Of a DNA stretch of 64,000 nucleotides, positions 50,585 through 58,855 are shown in pieces. How positions within the stretch are numbered: position 1 is the stretch's first letter; each line of letters starts with the position of its first letter. A program made the position numbers and the translations under genes. The stretch lies in the NCBI GenBank assembly GCA_036971615.1, contig JAYKKR010000007.1, positions 1,612,001-1,676,000 of the forward strand, given 5' to 3'. The notes beneath the pieces are model-generated. The model made no database searches. It was not told the DNA's origin and saw nothing but the letters and a program-made list of their open reading frames with translations. Source of the stretch: Amyloporia xantha. Lineage: Eukaryota > Basidiomycota > Agaricomycetes > Polyporales > Adustoporiaceae.

Positions 50585-51094
50585 TTGTATGCATTTTTCT
50601 TGATCTCGACGCATGTTACCCTCACCATTCATGGGAACGGCTGTGTTCACATTCATTTCTTCTTTTTTTTATTCCAAGGCAACCGAGCTCCCTTGCAGAT
50701 TCCAATTCGTTGTCACATCACCTTGTAGTAATACCAACATATATCTTGTAGCCAGTACGCAGAAATACACGAGTGCCTGCGAGCGTGGTCTTTCTACGAC
50801 CGTGACTCTACCCACATGTAGCTAACTTTATTACGGCTCAGGCAGAGTGTCGTTTAAATAACCTATATTGACACATATATGCATCGCTCGTAGACCTCAA
50901 GCTCAAGGCTGAGTGCAGCGCTAGATCTGGATATAAAGAAGAGGTAGGCTAGATATACTTGGATAGGGGCAATTCTTCTGAAAAACTAGCCACCTCATAC
51001 GCCGCTGCCAGGCTGGTACCATATTATGTGGACATTGATGATACAAACATGACCGCACAGAAATAAATATGCATTCGATATTATATGGTCTGAA
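50585..51094. other. Intergenic, 3' of phytochrome
   Basis: About 510 bp from the phytochrome stop to the left end of the DIRS element. Probably phytochrome 3' UTR and flank. No feature recognised. Confidence 0.4.
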
Positions 51095-51120
51095 TGGCCC
51101 TTATCAATTCTCTCCCTCCC
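51095..51120 (+). repeat. DIRS left terminal inverted repeat (26 bp)
   Basis: It begins TGGCCCTTATCAATTC and ends CTCCCTCCC. It is the exact reverse complement of 58192-58217, and similarity stops immediately inside. Confidence 0.8.
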
Positions 51121-51371
51121 GGGATACTGGTTGGCATCGACGGCACTGCAAAGAAATCACCGTTTCGCAGGCATTGAAAATTGCAGCTCTGAGATGTCAC
51201 GAGGAACGAGCGCCATCGTAGAGCAACGTCTATGCCTGAGTGGCAGCGGGCGCTTGAATCTAGCGCCCTTTCTCTGCAGTCGCTGCCACCTCATACTACA
51301 GCTCCTTTCTTTCGTTTAAGTACAGTTATCTGTGATTTATAAAAGATACTCGGCCATCCTCTAGTTCGAAC

Positions 51372-53314
51372 ATGGATGCCAACATCCGAGATCCTGCGCT
51401 AGAACTATGCCCGGATTTCAACTCCAACGCGTACATCGTTGCATGTACCGCAATTGCCGCGAACCTCGGCATTCCTTTGGAGCAAGCCGCGCAACAATTA
51501 GCAACAGCCTGGGAGGCTGACCGCACCGCCCGAAAGACCGCTTGGGATTTGCACCAACAGCAACTTCGCGAGGTTGCCGAAGCCGCAGAACACGATCGAG
51601 CCGCTCAGGAGCAGGCAGAGCGTGATGCTGCAGAAAAGGAAGCTGAAGCTGAGAGGAAAGAGGCGGAGAAAAAGAAGCCCAAGATAGGTGATTTTGATGT
51701 GGATCGAACCATAAGTTCAGTTTCTAGCTTTCGCCCCTCCCAATTCGCTCGAAACAAGATACAGAATTTCGAATATGTGGAGTTATGGTACTTTACATAA
51801 TACACGCGAAGGATGCCAAGATGCTGGCCTGTCAGGTCACACCGTAGCAGAAGAAACGTATGGCATCACTCACTTGGAGGATGTGATGGCCTTCAAGCCC
51901 ATTTCGTCCTTCCGACCATCGAAACGCGTCGTTCTCGACTCGAATCTTACTTGGCACCAACTCTCGGTGGCCAAAACAGGGTTTCTCAAAGAAATCAAGC
52001 GCTGCAAATGGCCCGAGAAGCATTTCGAGGCTCTCGCCGGTTTCTTCTACCGTCTAGAGACCCACGACTATCGCCAGATCGACAACGGCGACGCCGCCCT
52101 CATCCTGTATCAAGCGCGCGTGCGTTTAGACTGGCACGAGAGTCTCAAAGCGGGAGATGGTTTCAACATCGAAATCATCGACAGCAAGGTCCTCAGTCAA
52201 ATGATGGACCAGGTATATAACAATCTCCGGGCAGAGATGATTCGGGTGCGTTGCTGTTTTGTCTTTTACTTTGTTTAAGAACACCCACTGACAGTTTTTC
52301 TCCCTCTTTATCCTTTTCGTTGTCTCTCCCTCGCAATGGACTCGCGTTCGCGTTGTTTGCCCATCACGCGCCCGCGCTGCGTTTCTAACTCATGCGGATG
52401 CATTCGCGTCTGGATCCTCCATGCGTTGGCGTTCGGCGTTTCACCCTCGCGTCTCAACCCTCGCGTCTTTCTTTCAATCATATCCGTGTTCGCTGCGCCC
52501 ACATGGGTTTTCGATTATTTTTCGACCCCTCCCGCGATGCGTTTGTCTCGCCCGTGCGCTTTGCGTTATCCGCGTTCCCGCGTCTTCCGCGTTTTCCGCG
52601 TCCTTGCGTCCCATGCGTCCCTGCGTTCCGCGTTGCGTTTTGTCTGGCTGCGCTTCCTGACTACAACTCGCCTTTTTGTTTTTGTCATTGCATGGCTATC
52701 TGGTATACTGGGGGCTCGGTTCTTCTCTTCCCTCTCCTTCGCTTTCCCGTGAACCTTTGCCCCGATCATCGTGTTTGAACTACTCTCTCGGTCTATAGTT
52801 GGATGTAGCTAGACTCTCCAATCGCAGCTTTGATCGAGGACGCCGTTCTGAGCGCACGCCAGGAAGTTCCCACCGTCGATCTGCATCCCCTCGCAGGGGG
52901 CGTTCTATATCACCCATCAGAAAGGGAAAGAATCTGAATTCAGGTAGATTTTCCCGCGAGGAAGGCAGTGGCCTGGCTAGACAAGGCGGATACCGTGACA
53001 GTGGCCGAAAAGCAGACCAGTCTTTTCAGCGGGGCGCAGATCAGCTTGGCCAGCTCATCTGCGCCATCTGTTTGGGGCGACACTACCACGCGGTTGCGAG
53101 ATGCAACGCGTCGACATTCTGGAACGGCCCCATCGCTCGGTGTCGCCGAGACGGTCGGGGACGGATTGTCAACCCAAAGGGCGACACCATCTGCACCGAT
53201 TGGCAGCGCGAAAAGGGATGTGCGGCAAACAGTCACGATCACCGGCACGAGTGCTCAGGCTGCGGGAAGGCAGACCATGGCGCTCACGGATGCAATTTGG
53301 CACAGAAAAAGTAG
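51372..53314 (+). pseudogene. DIRS Gag-like ORF, frame-interrupted
   Basis: Three segments appear to form one Gag. (1) 51372-51800: MDANIRDPALELCPD..., with a heptad-like Ala/Glu-rich coiled coil (about 51540-51680), ending EYVELWYFT then TAA. (2) A frame one base on, 51775-52246: TREGCQDAG, FKPISSFRPSKRVV, LTWHQLSVAKTGFL and YQARVRLDWHESL, ending before a gtgcgt donor. (3) 52799-53314: an Arg/Ser-rich stretch, then a Cys/His cluster (ICLGRHYHAVARC; DHRHECSGCGKADHGAHGC) that resembles zinc knuckles. Segments 2 and 3 could be joined by an intron of about 550 nt ending at ggtctatag near 52798. Segments 1 and 2 cannot be joined by a normal intron, so a one-base indel or a frameshift event lies near 51790-51805. 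In related basidiomycete elements, as I recall them, ELWYFT is followed directly by EGC. Confidence 0.6.
52343..52640 (+). repeat. GCGT-rich pyrimidine tract inside the DIRS element
   Basis: About 300 bp in which I count 20 GCGT tetramers, ten of them within 52561-52640 at spacings of 4-10 bp. They are embedded in a C/T-rich, A-poor strand (units like CGCGTC, TGCGTT, CGCGTTCC). It lies in the presumed intron or spacer between Gag segments 2 and 3. It is not a simple tandem repeat and encodes no recognisable protein. Confidence 0.7.
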
Positions 53315-55286
53315 TCCGAACACGCCTCTCCAGGCATCCGCATGGGAGGCAGCGCTATCGCGATCCGGTCTGGACAATCGATATCCCAACCTCGTGTCCT
53401 CCATCAGGCGAGGGTTCGACATTGGTTTCCGTCCGATCTTGGTCACCCATACGCCCGCCAACAGCCCCTCTCTCGCAGAACATGCCACTGAGTTCAACCG
53501 CATTCTCGCCCATGAACGACGCGTTCTCCGTTACCTGGGACCTGCATCTCGGACAGAGCTGGAAACTTTACTGGGCCCTTTTCAAACCTCCCCCCTTTCC
53601 GTTATCCCGAAGCCTCACAAGCCTAATCATTTCCGTCTTATACAAAACTTTTCCTTTCCACACTCTCCTCAGGGCTCTCATACATCTATCAACTCTACGA
53701 TCGACTCGTCTAATTATCCGTGTACCTGGGGCACGTTCACAACGTTTGCTCTCCTCTTATCGCAAATCCCACCCGGGTCGCAGGGGGCAGTGCGCGACGT
53801 GGAAGAAGCATATCGCATTATCCCAACGGCTCCCTCGCAGTGGCCGGCGGCAGTCATCAAAGGCATCAGCAGCGACGAGTATTGGGTTGATACAAGCAGC
53901 GCATTTGGCGGAAGAGGAAACTGTGGGGTGTATGGTGAAGTCGCTGATGCGGGGGCAGACATTATGCGGTACGAGGGCATTGGCCCGATTTCCAAATGGG
54001 TTGACGACCACGTTTTCATTCGCATTCCTAGGTCCTCCCTCAGATTGTACAACCAGCAACGTGCGCGTTGGGGCCAACGCATTTCAGCGAACGGCGGCCG
54101 TTTGCAGGTTCGGGGGCGGTACTGGTTTAGTGGTGGGCCATTGCAAGACGGGAGGTTGGAGGAGTTCGACGAAGATATGGCCAGCCCGCTGCGTGATCTA
54201 TCGCAAACCTCTCCCCGCTCCACTGCTGATGCCCTGTACACATACAATACAGAGGACATCAACCGCATCTCGTCAACACTCGGAATACCCTGGCAACTGG
54301 AGAAGGACATCCCCTGGAGTGCAGAGTTTCCGTTCACAGGTCTCACGTGGAACATCACGACGCAGACAGTTTCGGTGGGCTCGGCAAAAGCAGCGAAGTA
54401 CCTCGCAGCGATTCGTGAGTGGCAGGGTTCGCGAACTCACTCCTTGGAAGAAGTTCAACAGCTATATGGTAAACTTCTGCACGCTTCCCTCGTCATCTGC
54501 AGCGGCCGGGCCTATCTCACCAACCTGGAGGCCATGCTCGGCATCTTCCACGATCGTCCTCACATGCCTCGTACCCCCCCTTCGTCAACTCCGGCAGATC
54601 TCGAGTGGTGGGTCGAGCAACTCTCCCGACCGATCATATCACGCTCCATCCCAGGACCCGTCAACCTCCTTGACATACAGGCCTTCTCTGATGCAAGCTC
54701 CGGTGTCGGTGTCGGCATCTGGATCAGAGGACGTTGGCGCGCTTGGCGCCTGCTCCCGGGTTGGCAGACAGACCAGAGAGACATTGGCTGGGCCGAAGCT
54801 GTCGGTTTCGAATTCCTGGTCCGAACAATTGTCCTCTTCGAAGCTGCCTCCCGCCACATCAAGGTCTTCGGAGACAACCAAGGGGTGGTGGAAGGCTGGT
54901 GGAATGGCCGCAGCAGAAACAAGCAAGTCAATGCAGTATTCCGGCGAATCCATGACATTACCACTGCCAGCGGCAGCACTTTCTATACAGAATACATCGC
55001 CAGTAAGTCCAATCCCGCAGACGACCCTTCGCGAGGCCGCTATCCTGCCCTTTCCCTCCTCTTGCCGCCAATCGACATCCCCGACAGTCTCACCCTCCTG
55101 CTCTGCAATTTCGACGCGCCCGCAACTGCAACCGAGCTTCGTCTCCAGCGTGAGGGTCGAGCCAGTCGAGCCGTACCTAACCCTACCTCGGGCACACAAT
55201 CTCGCACCCCTCGCACCTTCCGCTGCCCAGGAGACGTCGCCGACTTCACACCCTGGGACCCGGACGTTGTCGAGCGCGAAGGCTAG
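52968..55286 (+). CDS. DIRS reverse transcriptase - RNase H
   Basis: An uninterrupted frame of 772 codons. The part before about 53300 overlaps the zinc-knuckle ORF in another frame and may be untranslated. RT blocks: SPLSVIPKPHKPNHFRLIQNF (fingers; quoted in part as SVIPKPHKPNHFRLI), VRDVEEAYRIIP with the first catalytic Asp, SAFGGRGNCGVYGEV, and ISKWVDDHVFI with the VDD form of the catalytic Asp pair (about 53985-54015). A connection region with LTWNITTQTVSVG follows. RNase H: DIQAFSDASSGVGVGIW (first Asp near 54690), WAEAVGFEF, and KVFGDNQGVVEGWW (Asp near 54870), then SKSNPADDPSRG. The order and motifs match DIRS/YR retroelements and not LTR elements, and no integrase or protease is present. 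The stop TAG is at 55284-55286. Confidence 0.85.
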   Translation: MAWLDKADTVTVAEKQTSLFSGAQISLASSSAPSVWGDTTTRLRDATRRHSGTAPSLGVAETVGDGLSTQRATPSAPIGSAKRDVRQTVTITGTSAQAAGRQTMALTDAIWHRKSSPNTPLQASAWEAALSRSGLDNRYPNLVSSIRRGFDIGFRPILVTHTPANSPSLAEHATEFNRILAHERRVLRYLGPASRTELETLLGPFQTSPLSVIPKPHKPNHFRLIQNFSFPHSPQGSHTSINSTIDSSNYPCTWGTFTTFALLLSQIPPGSQGAVRDVEEAYRIIPTAPSQWPAAVIKGISSDEYWVDTSSAFGGRGNCGVYGEVADAGADIMRYEGIGPISKWVDDHVFIRIPRSSLRLYNQQRARWGQRISANGGRLQVRGRYWFSGGPLQDGRLEEFDEDMASPLRDLSQTSPRSTADALYTYNTEDINRISSTLGIPWQLEKDIPWSAEFPFTGLTWNITTQTVSVGSAKAAKYLAAIREWQGSRTHSLEEVQQLYGKLLHASLVICSGRAYLTNLEAMLGIFHDRPHMPRTPPSSTPADLEWWVEQLSRPIISRSIPGPVNLLDIQAFSDASSGVGVGIWIRGRWRAWRLLPGWQTDQRDIGWAEAVGFEFLVRTIVLFEAASRHIKVFGDNQGVVEGWWNGRSRNKQVNAVFRRIHDITTASGSTFYTEYIASKSNPADDPSRGRYPALSLLLPPIDIPDSLTLLLCNFDAPATATELRLQREGRASRAVPNPTSGTQSRTPRTFRCPGDVADFTPWDPDVVEREG

Positions 55287-55287
55287 G

Positions 55288-56478
55288 GATCGGTTCGATG
55301 TACCGCTTGCTGTCGTAAGGGTCCCGGCACGTCGTCCTAAACCGTATTCCCTGGGCCTGATTCCCCGACACTCCCCCTTGCGGCCGCATTGTTTGGCGCG
55401 AGACCGTCTACGGCTCTGGCGGCCCTCACTTCCTCGCAGCGTTTTCAGCTCACAGGCATGCGATGCCTTGCTCCAGCCAGACAACCTTGAGCGCATCCAG
55501 CATATTCTCAGCTCAGGCTGGGCCGAAGGAACTCTGGAAACCTATGGTTCAGGCATTTTGATCTACCATGTCGTCTGCGATGAGAAGGACATTCCTGAGG
55601 CAGATCGGGCACCCGCGAGCAGCCTGCTTCTCGCTTCGTTTATCGCAACACTGGCGGGTGCATACTCGGCACAAACACTTTCAAATTACCTTTACGGTGT
55701 CCGTGCTTGGCACATTCTACACAGGCAGCCATGGCGGCTCAACACGGCCGAGATGGACACCTTGCTGAAGGGTGCGGCGGCGCATGCCCCTCCCGAGTCT
55801 AAGCGCAAGAAGCGATTGCCTTACACAGTCACGATTCTGGGTGCGATCCGGGACCAGCTCGACATAGATACTCATCTCGACGCTGCTGTCTGGGCATGTC
55901 TCACCACTGCTTTCTATGCTGTTGCCCGTATAGGTGAGGTAACCACCAAGACTCTTCAGTCCTTTGAGTCCGCATCACATGTCAAACGATCCGACGTGCG
56001 TCTGGTGCACGACCGCAACGGTTTGGAGCAAACCACATTTTTTCTTCCTCGCACCAAGGCAGCTGTCCATGGCGAAGAGATCTACTGGGCACGCCAGAAT
56101 GGCATCAGTGATCCTCAGTTGGCTCTCGACAATCACTTGCACGTCAATACTCTTTCGCTGACATCCCCGCTGTTTGCATACTGTTTCAACGGCTCGTCAC
56201 GGCCACTCACCAAGTCCAAATTCCTGACTTGGATTCGGAAGGCGGTGCAAGATGCAGGCTTGGAGCCTTTACAGGGACATGGTATTCGAATTGGCGGAAC
56301 ACTTGAATATCTGTTGCGAGGGGTTCCTTTTGACGTCGTCAAGGCAAAGGGACGATGGGCCAGCGAGGCATTCACCCTCTACCTCCGCAAGCATGCCGAG
56401 ATAATGGCTCCTTACATGCAAGCAGAGCCAGCACTGCTTGATAATTTCGTCCGCTACACCATGCCTCCAGTTCGTTAA
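55288..56478 (+). CDS. DIRS tyrosine recombinase
   Basis: The frame is +1 relative to RT and open far upstream, so the true start is unclear; the recognisable recombinase begins near 55420. An N-terminal SAM-like DNA-binding domain contains GWAEGTLETYGSGILIYH and LSNYLYGVRAWH. The catalytic domain shows the first Arg in VARIGEVTT (about 55925), the HGIRIGG motif (His-X2-Arg, 56278-56298), a GRWASEAFTLYLRKH segment with the Tyr nucleophile candidates, and MAPYMQAEPALLDNF. All four expected R-H-R-Y type positions are present, so the enzyme may be active. The TAA is at 56476-56478. Expression may need frameshifting, reinitiation or a spliced transcript because no convincing ATG precedes the domain. 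Confidence 0.8.
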   Translation, partial: DRFDVPLAVVRVPARRPKPYSLGLIPRHSPLRPHCLARDRLRLWRPSLPRSVFSSQACDALLQPDNLERIQHILSSGWAEGTLETYGSGILIYHVVCDEKDIPEADRAPASSLLLASFIATLAGAYSAQTLSNYLYGVRAWHILHRQPWRLNTAEMDTLLKGAAAHAPPESKRKKRLPYTVTILGAIRDQLDIDTHLDAAVWACLTTAFYAVARIGEVTTKTLQSFESASHVKRSDVRLVHDRNGLEQTTFFLPRTKAAVHGEEIYWARQNGISDPQLALDNHLHVNTLSLTSPLFAYCFNGSSRPLTKSKFLTWIRKAVQDAGLEPLQGHGIRIGGTLEYLLRGVPFDVVKAKGRWASEAFTLYLRKHAEIMAPYMQAEPALLDNFVRYTMPPVR

Positions 56479-56892
56479 GGTACGTCGTCCACCTCCTAGT
56501 GCGTAGGGGATCCAGGCTCGGCAGATGCGTCGTTGGACTCCTATTTCCTTTGGGGATCGCTGCTCACCAGGATCATTTTATTACAGGCCATGGTTCTTTG
56601 TTCTGCGTCGGGAAGCCCGACTGGCTTTCGCCCACACCCTTTTGCGAGTACTCTTTTGTCTGCCGTTTTCGTTTCTCTTTCGTCGCCTATGCCAGTGCTT
56701 GCGTTCACTACTACTTGCGTCTTATGTAATCCGTTCACTAATCACTTTCGTTCATTACCTCTTTCCGTCCACCATCGCTATTCAGGTTTTTCCTTTCATA
56801 TCACTATCTCACTTGCACGGACTACTCTTAGCTTGCAATCTAATCTCAGTTTGTCACCTTCCAGTCAAGCAAAGCGTGAACGATATTCATAG

Positions 56893-57218
56893 AGGGTAAG
56901 GTAGGCACGGGAAATGGTTTACTTATAAAATCATCTTGGGCAAGTTGAAATCGTGTGAAATATTATTATTTCATAAACCTGTTGGAGATTCACTAAGTTC
57001 AAGCTTGACATACTAAATAAGGTTACTTAAAATTAATAGAATGAAGCATTTACTGACAGATCAGTAATTTCATGTATCTTTTATGTAGCCTCACTTAGTC
57101 CATTAAATTTTAACTTTCCAATTCTACGATAGCTTTTGAAATAATAACCATTCCATACAATTCCAACTTGCTTGAAATGGTTCCATAAGTCAATATTTGT
57201 TCACACCTATCTTACCCT
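56893..57218. repeat. AT-rich MITE-like block with imperfect inverted ends
   Basis: The ends AGGGTAAGGTAGGC and (reverse-complemented) AGGGTAAGATAGGT match at 12 of 14 positions, and the intervening 300 bp is markedly A/T-rich compared with the surrounding element. GAAATGGTT occurs near both ends. No target-site duplication is evident, so the assignment as a non-autonomous transposon is tentative. Confidence 0.4.
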
Positions 57219-57332
57219 TTTCACTGCCTGTGAAATGGTGATTTCTTTGCAGTGCGGCATGATGGACCATGTGGCGTCTACCTTGAAATAGCTTCGACCG
57301 CCCAAATATGGCAACTCTACGATAGGTCCACT

Positions 57333-57853
57333 TAGTGCTGCCGTGAGGTGAGGTACCTTGAGGCTCAAGGTGGCTTGAGGTGGTTCGGAATCTCGGCTTG
57401 CCACCTCAAGGTACCTTGAGGTGGTTTTTCCTTGAGGTACCTCGAGGTAATTGATCGCCGAGCACCCAAGGTAAATGGTCACGTTATCTCATCGTCACGA
57501 GCGCGGCTACCGGTGACAACGCTCGTGAGCTCTGGCGAATTCAGTACCTCAAGTGAACAGTAGCATGTCCTATCCCTGAAATTTGTTTTTAAATGCATAT
57601 TAGATATCAACTGCATTAGATATATGTTCTGAAGCAAGTAATCCATGAATAAACTATCTACAGCCACTCTGAACAGTTTTCTATTGCAGTTGGTCGCGCA
57701 GCCACCACATCCTGATTAGGAGAGAGTGACTCTGGTCGGCTTTAGCCAGTCACCTCAAGGTACCTCAAGGTAAATTTCAGCCACCTCGAGGTAAATGAGG
57801 TGAACGTCGGAGTTACCTCGAGGTGACCTTCACCTCACCTCACGGCAGCACTA
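57333..57853. mobile_element. hAT-like MITE, 521 bp, nested in DIRS tail
   Basis: Terminal inverted repeats of 22 bp match perfectly: it begins TAGTGCTGCCGTGAGG and ends with the reverse complement. A perfect 8-bp direct repeat GGTCCACT flanks it (57325-57332 and 57854-57861). An 8-bp duplication and TAG-type termini are typical of hAT transposons. No transposase is present. Both subterminal regions are packed with short variants of CCTCAAGG/CCTTGAGG/CCTCGAGG, several fused as palindromes around GGTACC (for example near 57400-57450 and 57755-57835). Such clusters are the usual transposase-binding sites of hAT elements. The middle holds a perfect 9-bp stem (57495-57503 with 57520-57528). Confidence 0.8.
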
Positions 57854-58191
57854 GGTCCACTTAGCGTATGCATAAATATTCACACTCCGCCGGTTTAAGC
57901 CGTTTCCCCGAACTCGTACATCTGATCACGGTGGGGTATTTGAGGTGTTTGTGTAATGTTCCATTGTCGATGTAAATACATATCCAGCTATTTATGTAGC
58001 TATAAGGCTTTTTCTTCTGCGGTGGACTCTTTCAACGGCGTTGAAGGACGGACGGCTGCTGATGACGCCACTAGAAGAATTTGGAAGTCCGACCATGGTG
58101 AGAGTGGCGACTGCAAAATACCAAGACGCCGGTACCAGATCTGATCACTGATTAGTGGCTTCATGCCGTGCAGGGGTCTCCCGGGAATTTA

Positions 58192-58217
58192 GGGAGGGAG
58201 AGAATTGATAAGGGCCA
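58192..58217 (-). repeat. DIRS right terminal inverted repeat (26 bp)
   Basis: Exact reverse complement of 51095-51120. It marks the right end of the 7.1-kb element. Confidence 0.8.
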
Positions 58218-58855
58218 ATAATTTCCCGCCCCCTAGCTAGACTCTATGCGTAGAACAGGCCTAGGGACAAACGTTTCCCCCGTCGACATTCCGACAATGA
58301 TGATCTAGTCTATACAAATATTTTAAATTAATTGCTGTCAAATTGCAACAGGCTGGCACTGACAGTCACTTTACTAGTAGGCCTCATTCAAGAACCGGAT
58401 GATCATTGGATCTTGAATGTCACTGAATTTCAATAGAGTTCAAACTGATGGCGATAATGAACTGCCAGGAGTCGTCTCTTCATACTCACGTTCCCTACAT
58501 AACATCAATGAGGATGTGCTGCTCAGTGCTCGTCGCGTTACATAGCTTACTCGAAATCACTTTGAAAGACCTCGGCCGAACGGTTGTCCTGTTCCGAAAG
58601 CTGGTTGCCGCAGGCTCGCCGGCCGCGCGCTCAAAATTACAGCGGCCATGAATCCTGATAAGTAAATCCCAGGTATCCCATCCACGGCAGGGGGACGGCC
58701 CATAGCATGCGGAGTAATAAGTAATCGTATCACAGGGTGTATAATACTAGGGCGTTCCGTGGACGGCTGTTCAGCTTGCCAGCCTCAGGGTTTCACCCAG
58801 CTTGAACTGACGACTTCACGACTCCTACGACTCGGAACGCAGCCACGAGTGCAGG
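58218..58855. other. Intergenic, MFS promoter region
   Basis: About 640 bp from the DIRS right end to the MFS start. A TATA-like TATAATA near 58739-58745 is about 115 bp upstream of the ATG. Short open frames here are not recognised. Confidence 0.4.

Larger units (their letters stand above)
51095..58217 (+). mobile_element. DIRS-like tyrosine-recombinase retrotransposon (with nested MITEs)
   Basis: A 7.1-kb block lies between two host genes and is bracketed by a perfect 26-bp inverted repeat (51095-51120 and 58192-58217). In order it holds a Gag-like region with a zinc-knuckle part, reverse transcriptase plus RNase H, and a tyrosine recombinase in an overlapping frame. This ORF set and inverted termini are the defining traits of DIRS elements, which integrate through a recombinase and make no target-site duplication; I see none. 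I could not find the internal complementary region expected in DIRS-1, nor a DAM-type methyltransferase domain. The stretch after the recombinase stop contains two smaller insertions (56893-57218 and 57333-57853). RT and recombinase frames are open throughout, so the element is recent, although its Gag frame is interrupted. Confidence 0.8.

Noticed and set aside
53101..55287. First two thirds of an 1125-codon frame overlapping the DIRS RT gene
   Set aside because: Only the last third (the recombinase) shows protein-like motifs; upstream it is the alternative frame of the RT-RNase H coding sequence with low-complexity Ser/Arg/Pro composition.
54639..55496. 285-codon minus-strand frame opposite RT-RNase H
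   Set aside because: It is an antisense shadow of the RNase H region, Arg/Gly/Ala-rich with no family resemblance.
57340..57840. Repeated CCTCAAGG-type motifs as a possible CRISPR array
   Set aside because: Motifs are 8-10 bp, irregularly spaced, palindromic and bounded by TIRs and a TSD; this is a transposon subterminal array in a eukaryote.
56479..58191. Search for a DIRS internal complementary region
   Set aside because: I looked for joined complements of the two termini (GATAAGGGCC-like sequence) and found none outside the ends; an ICR may be diverged or disrupted by the insertions.
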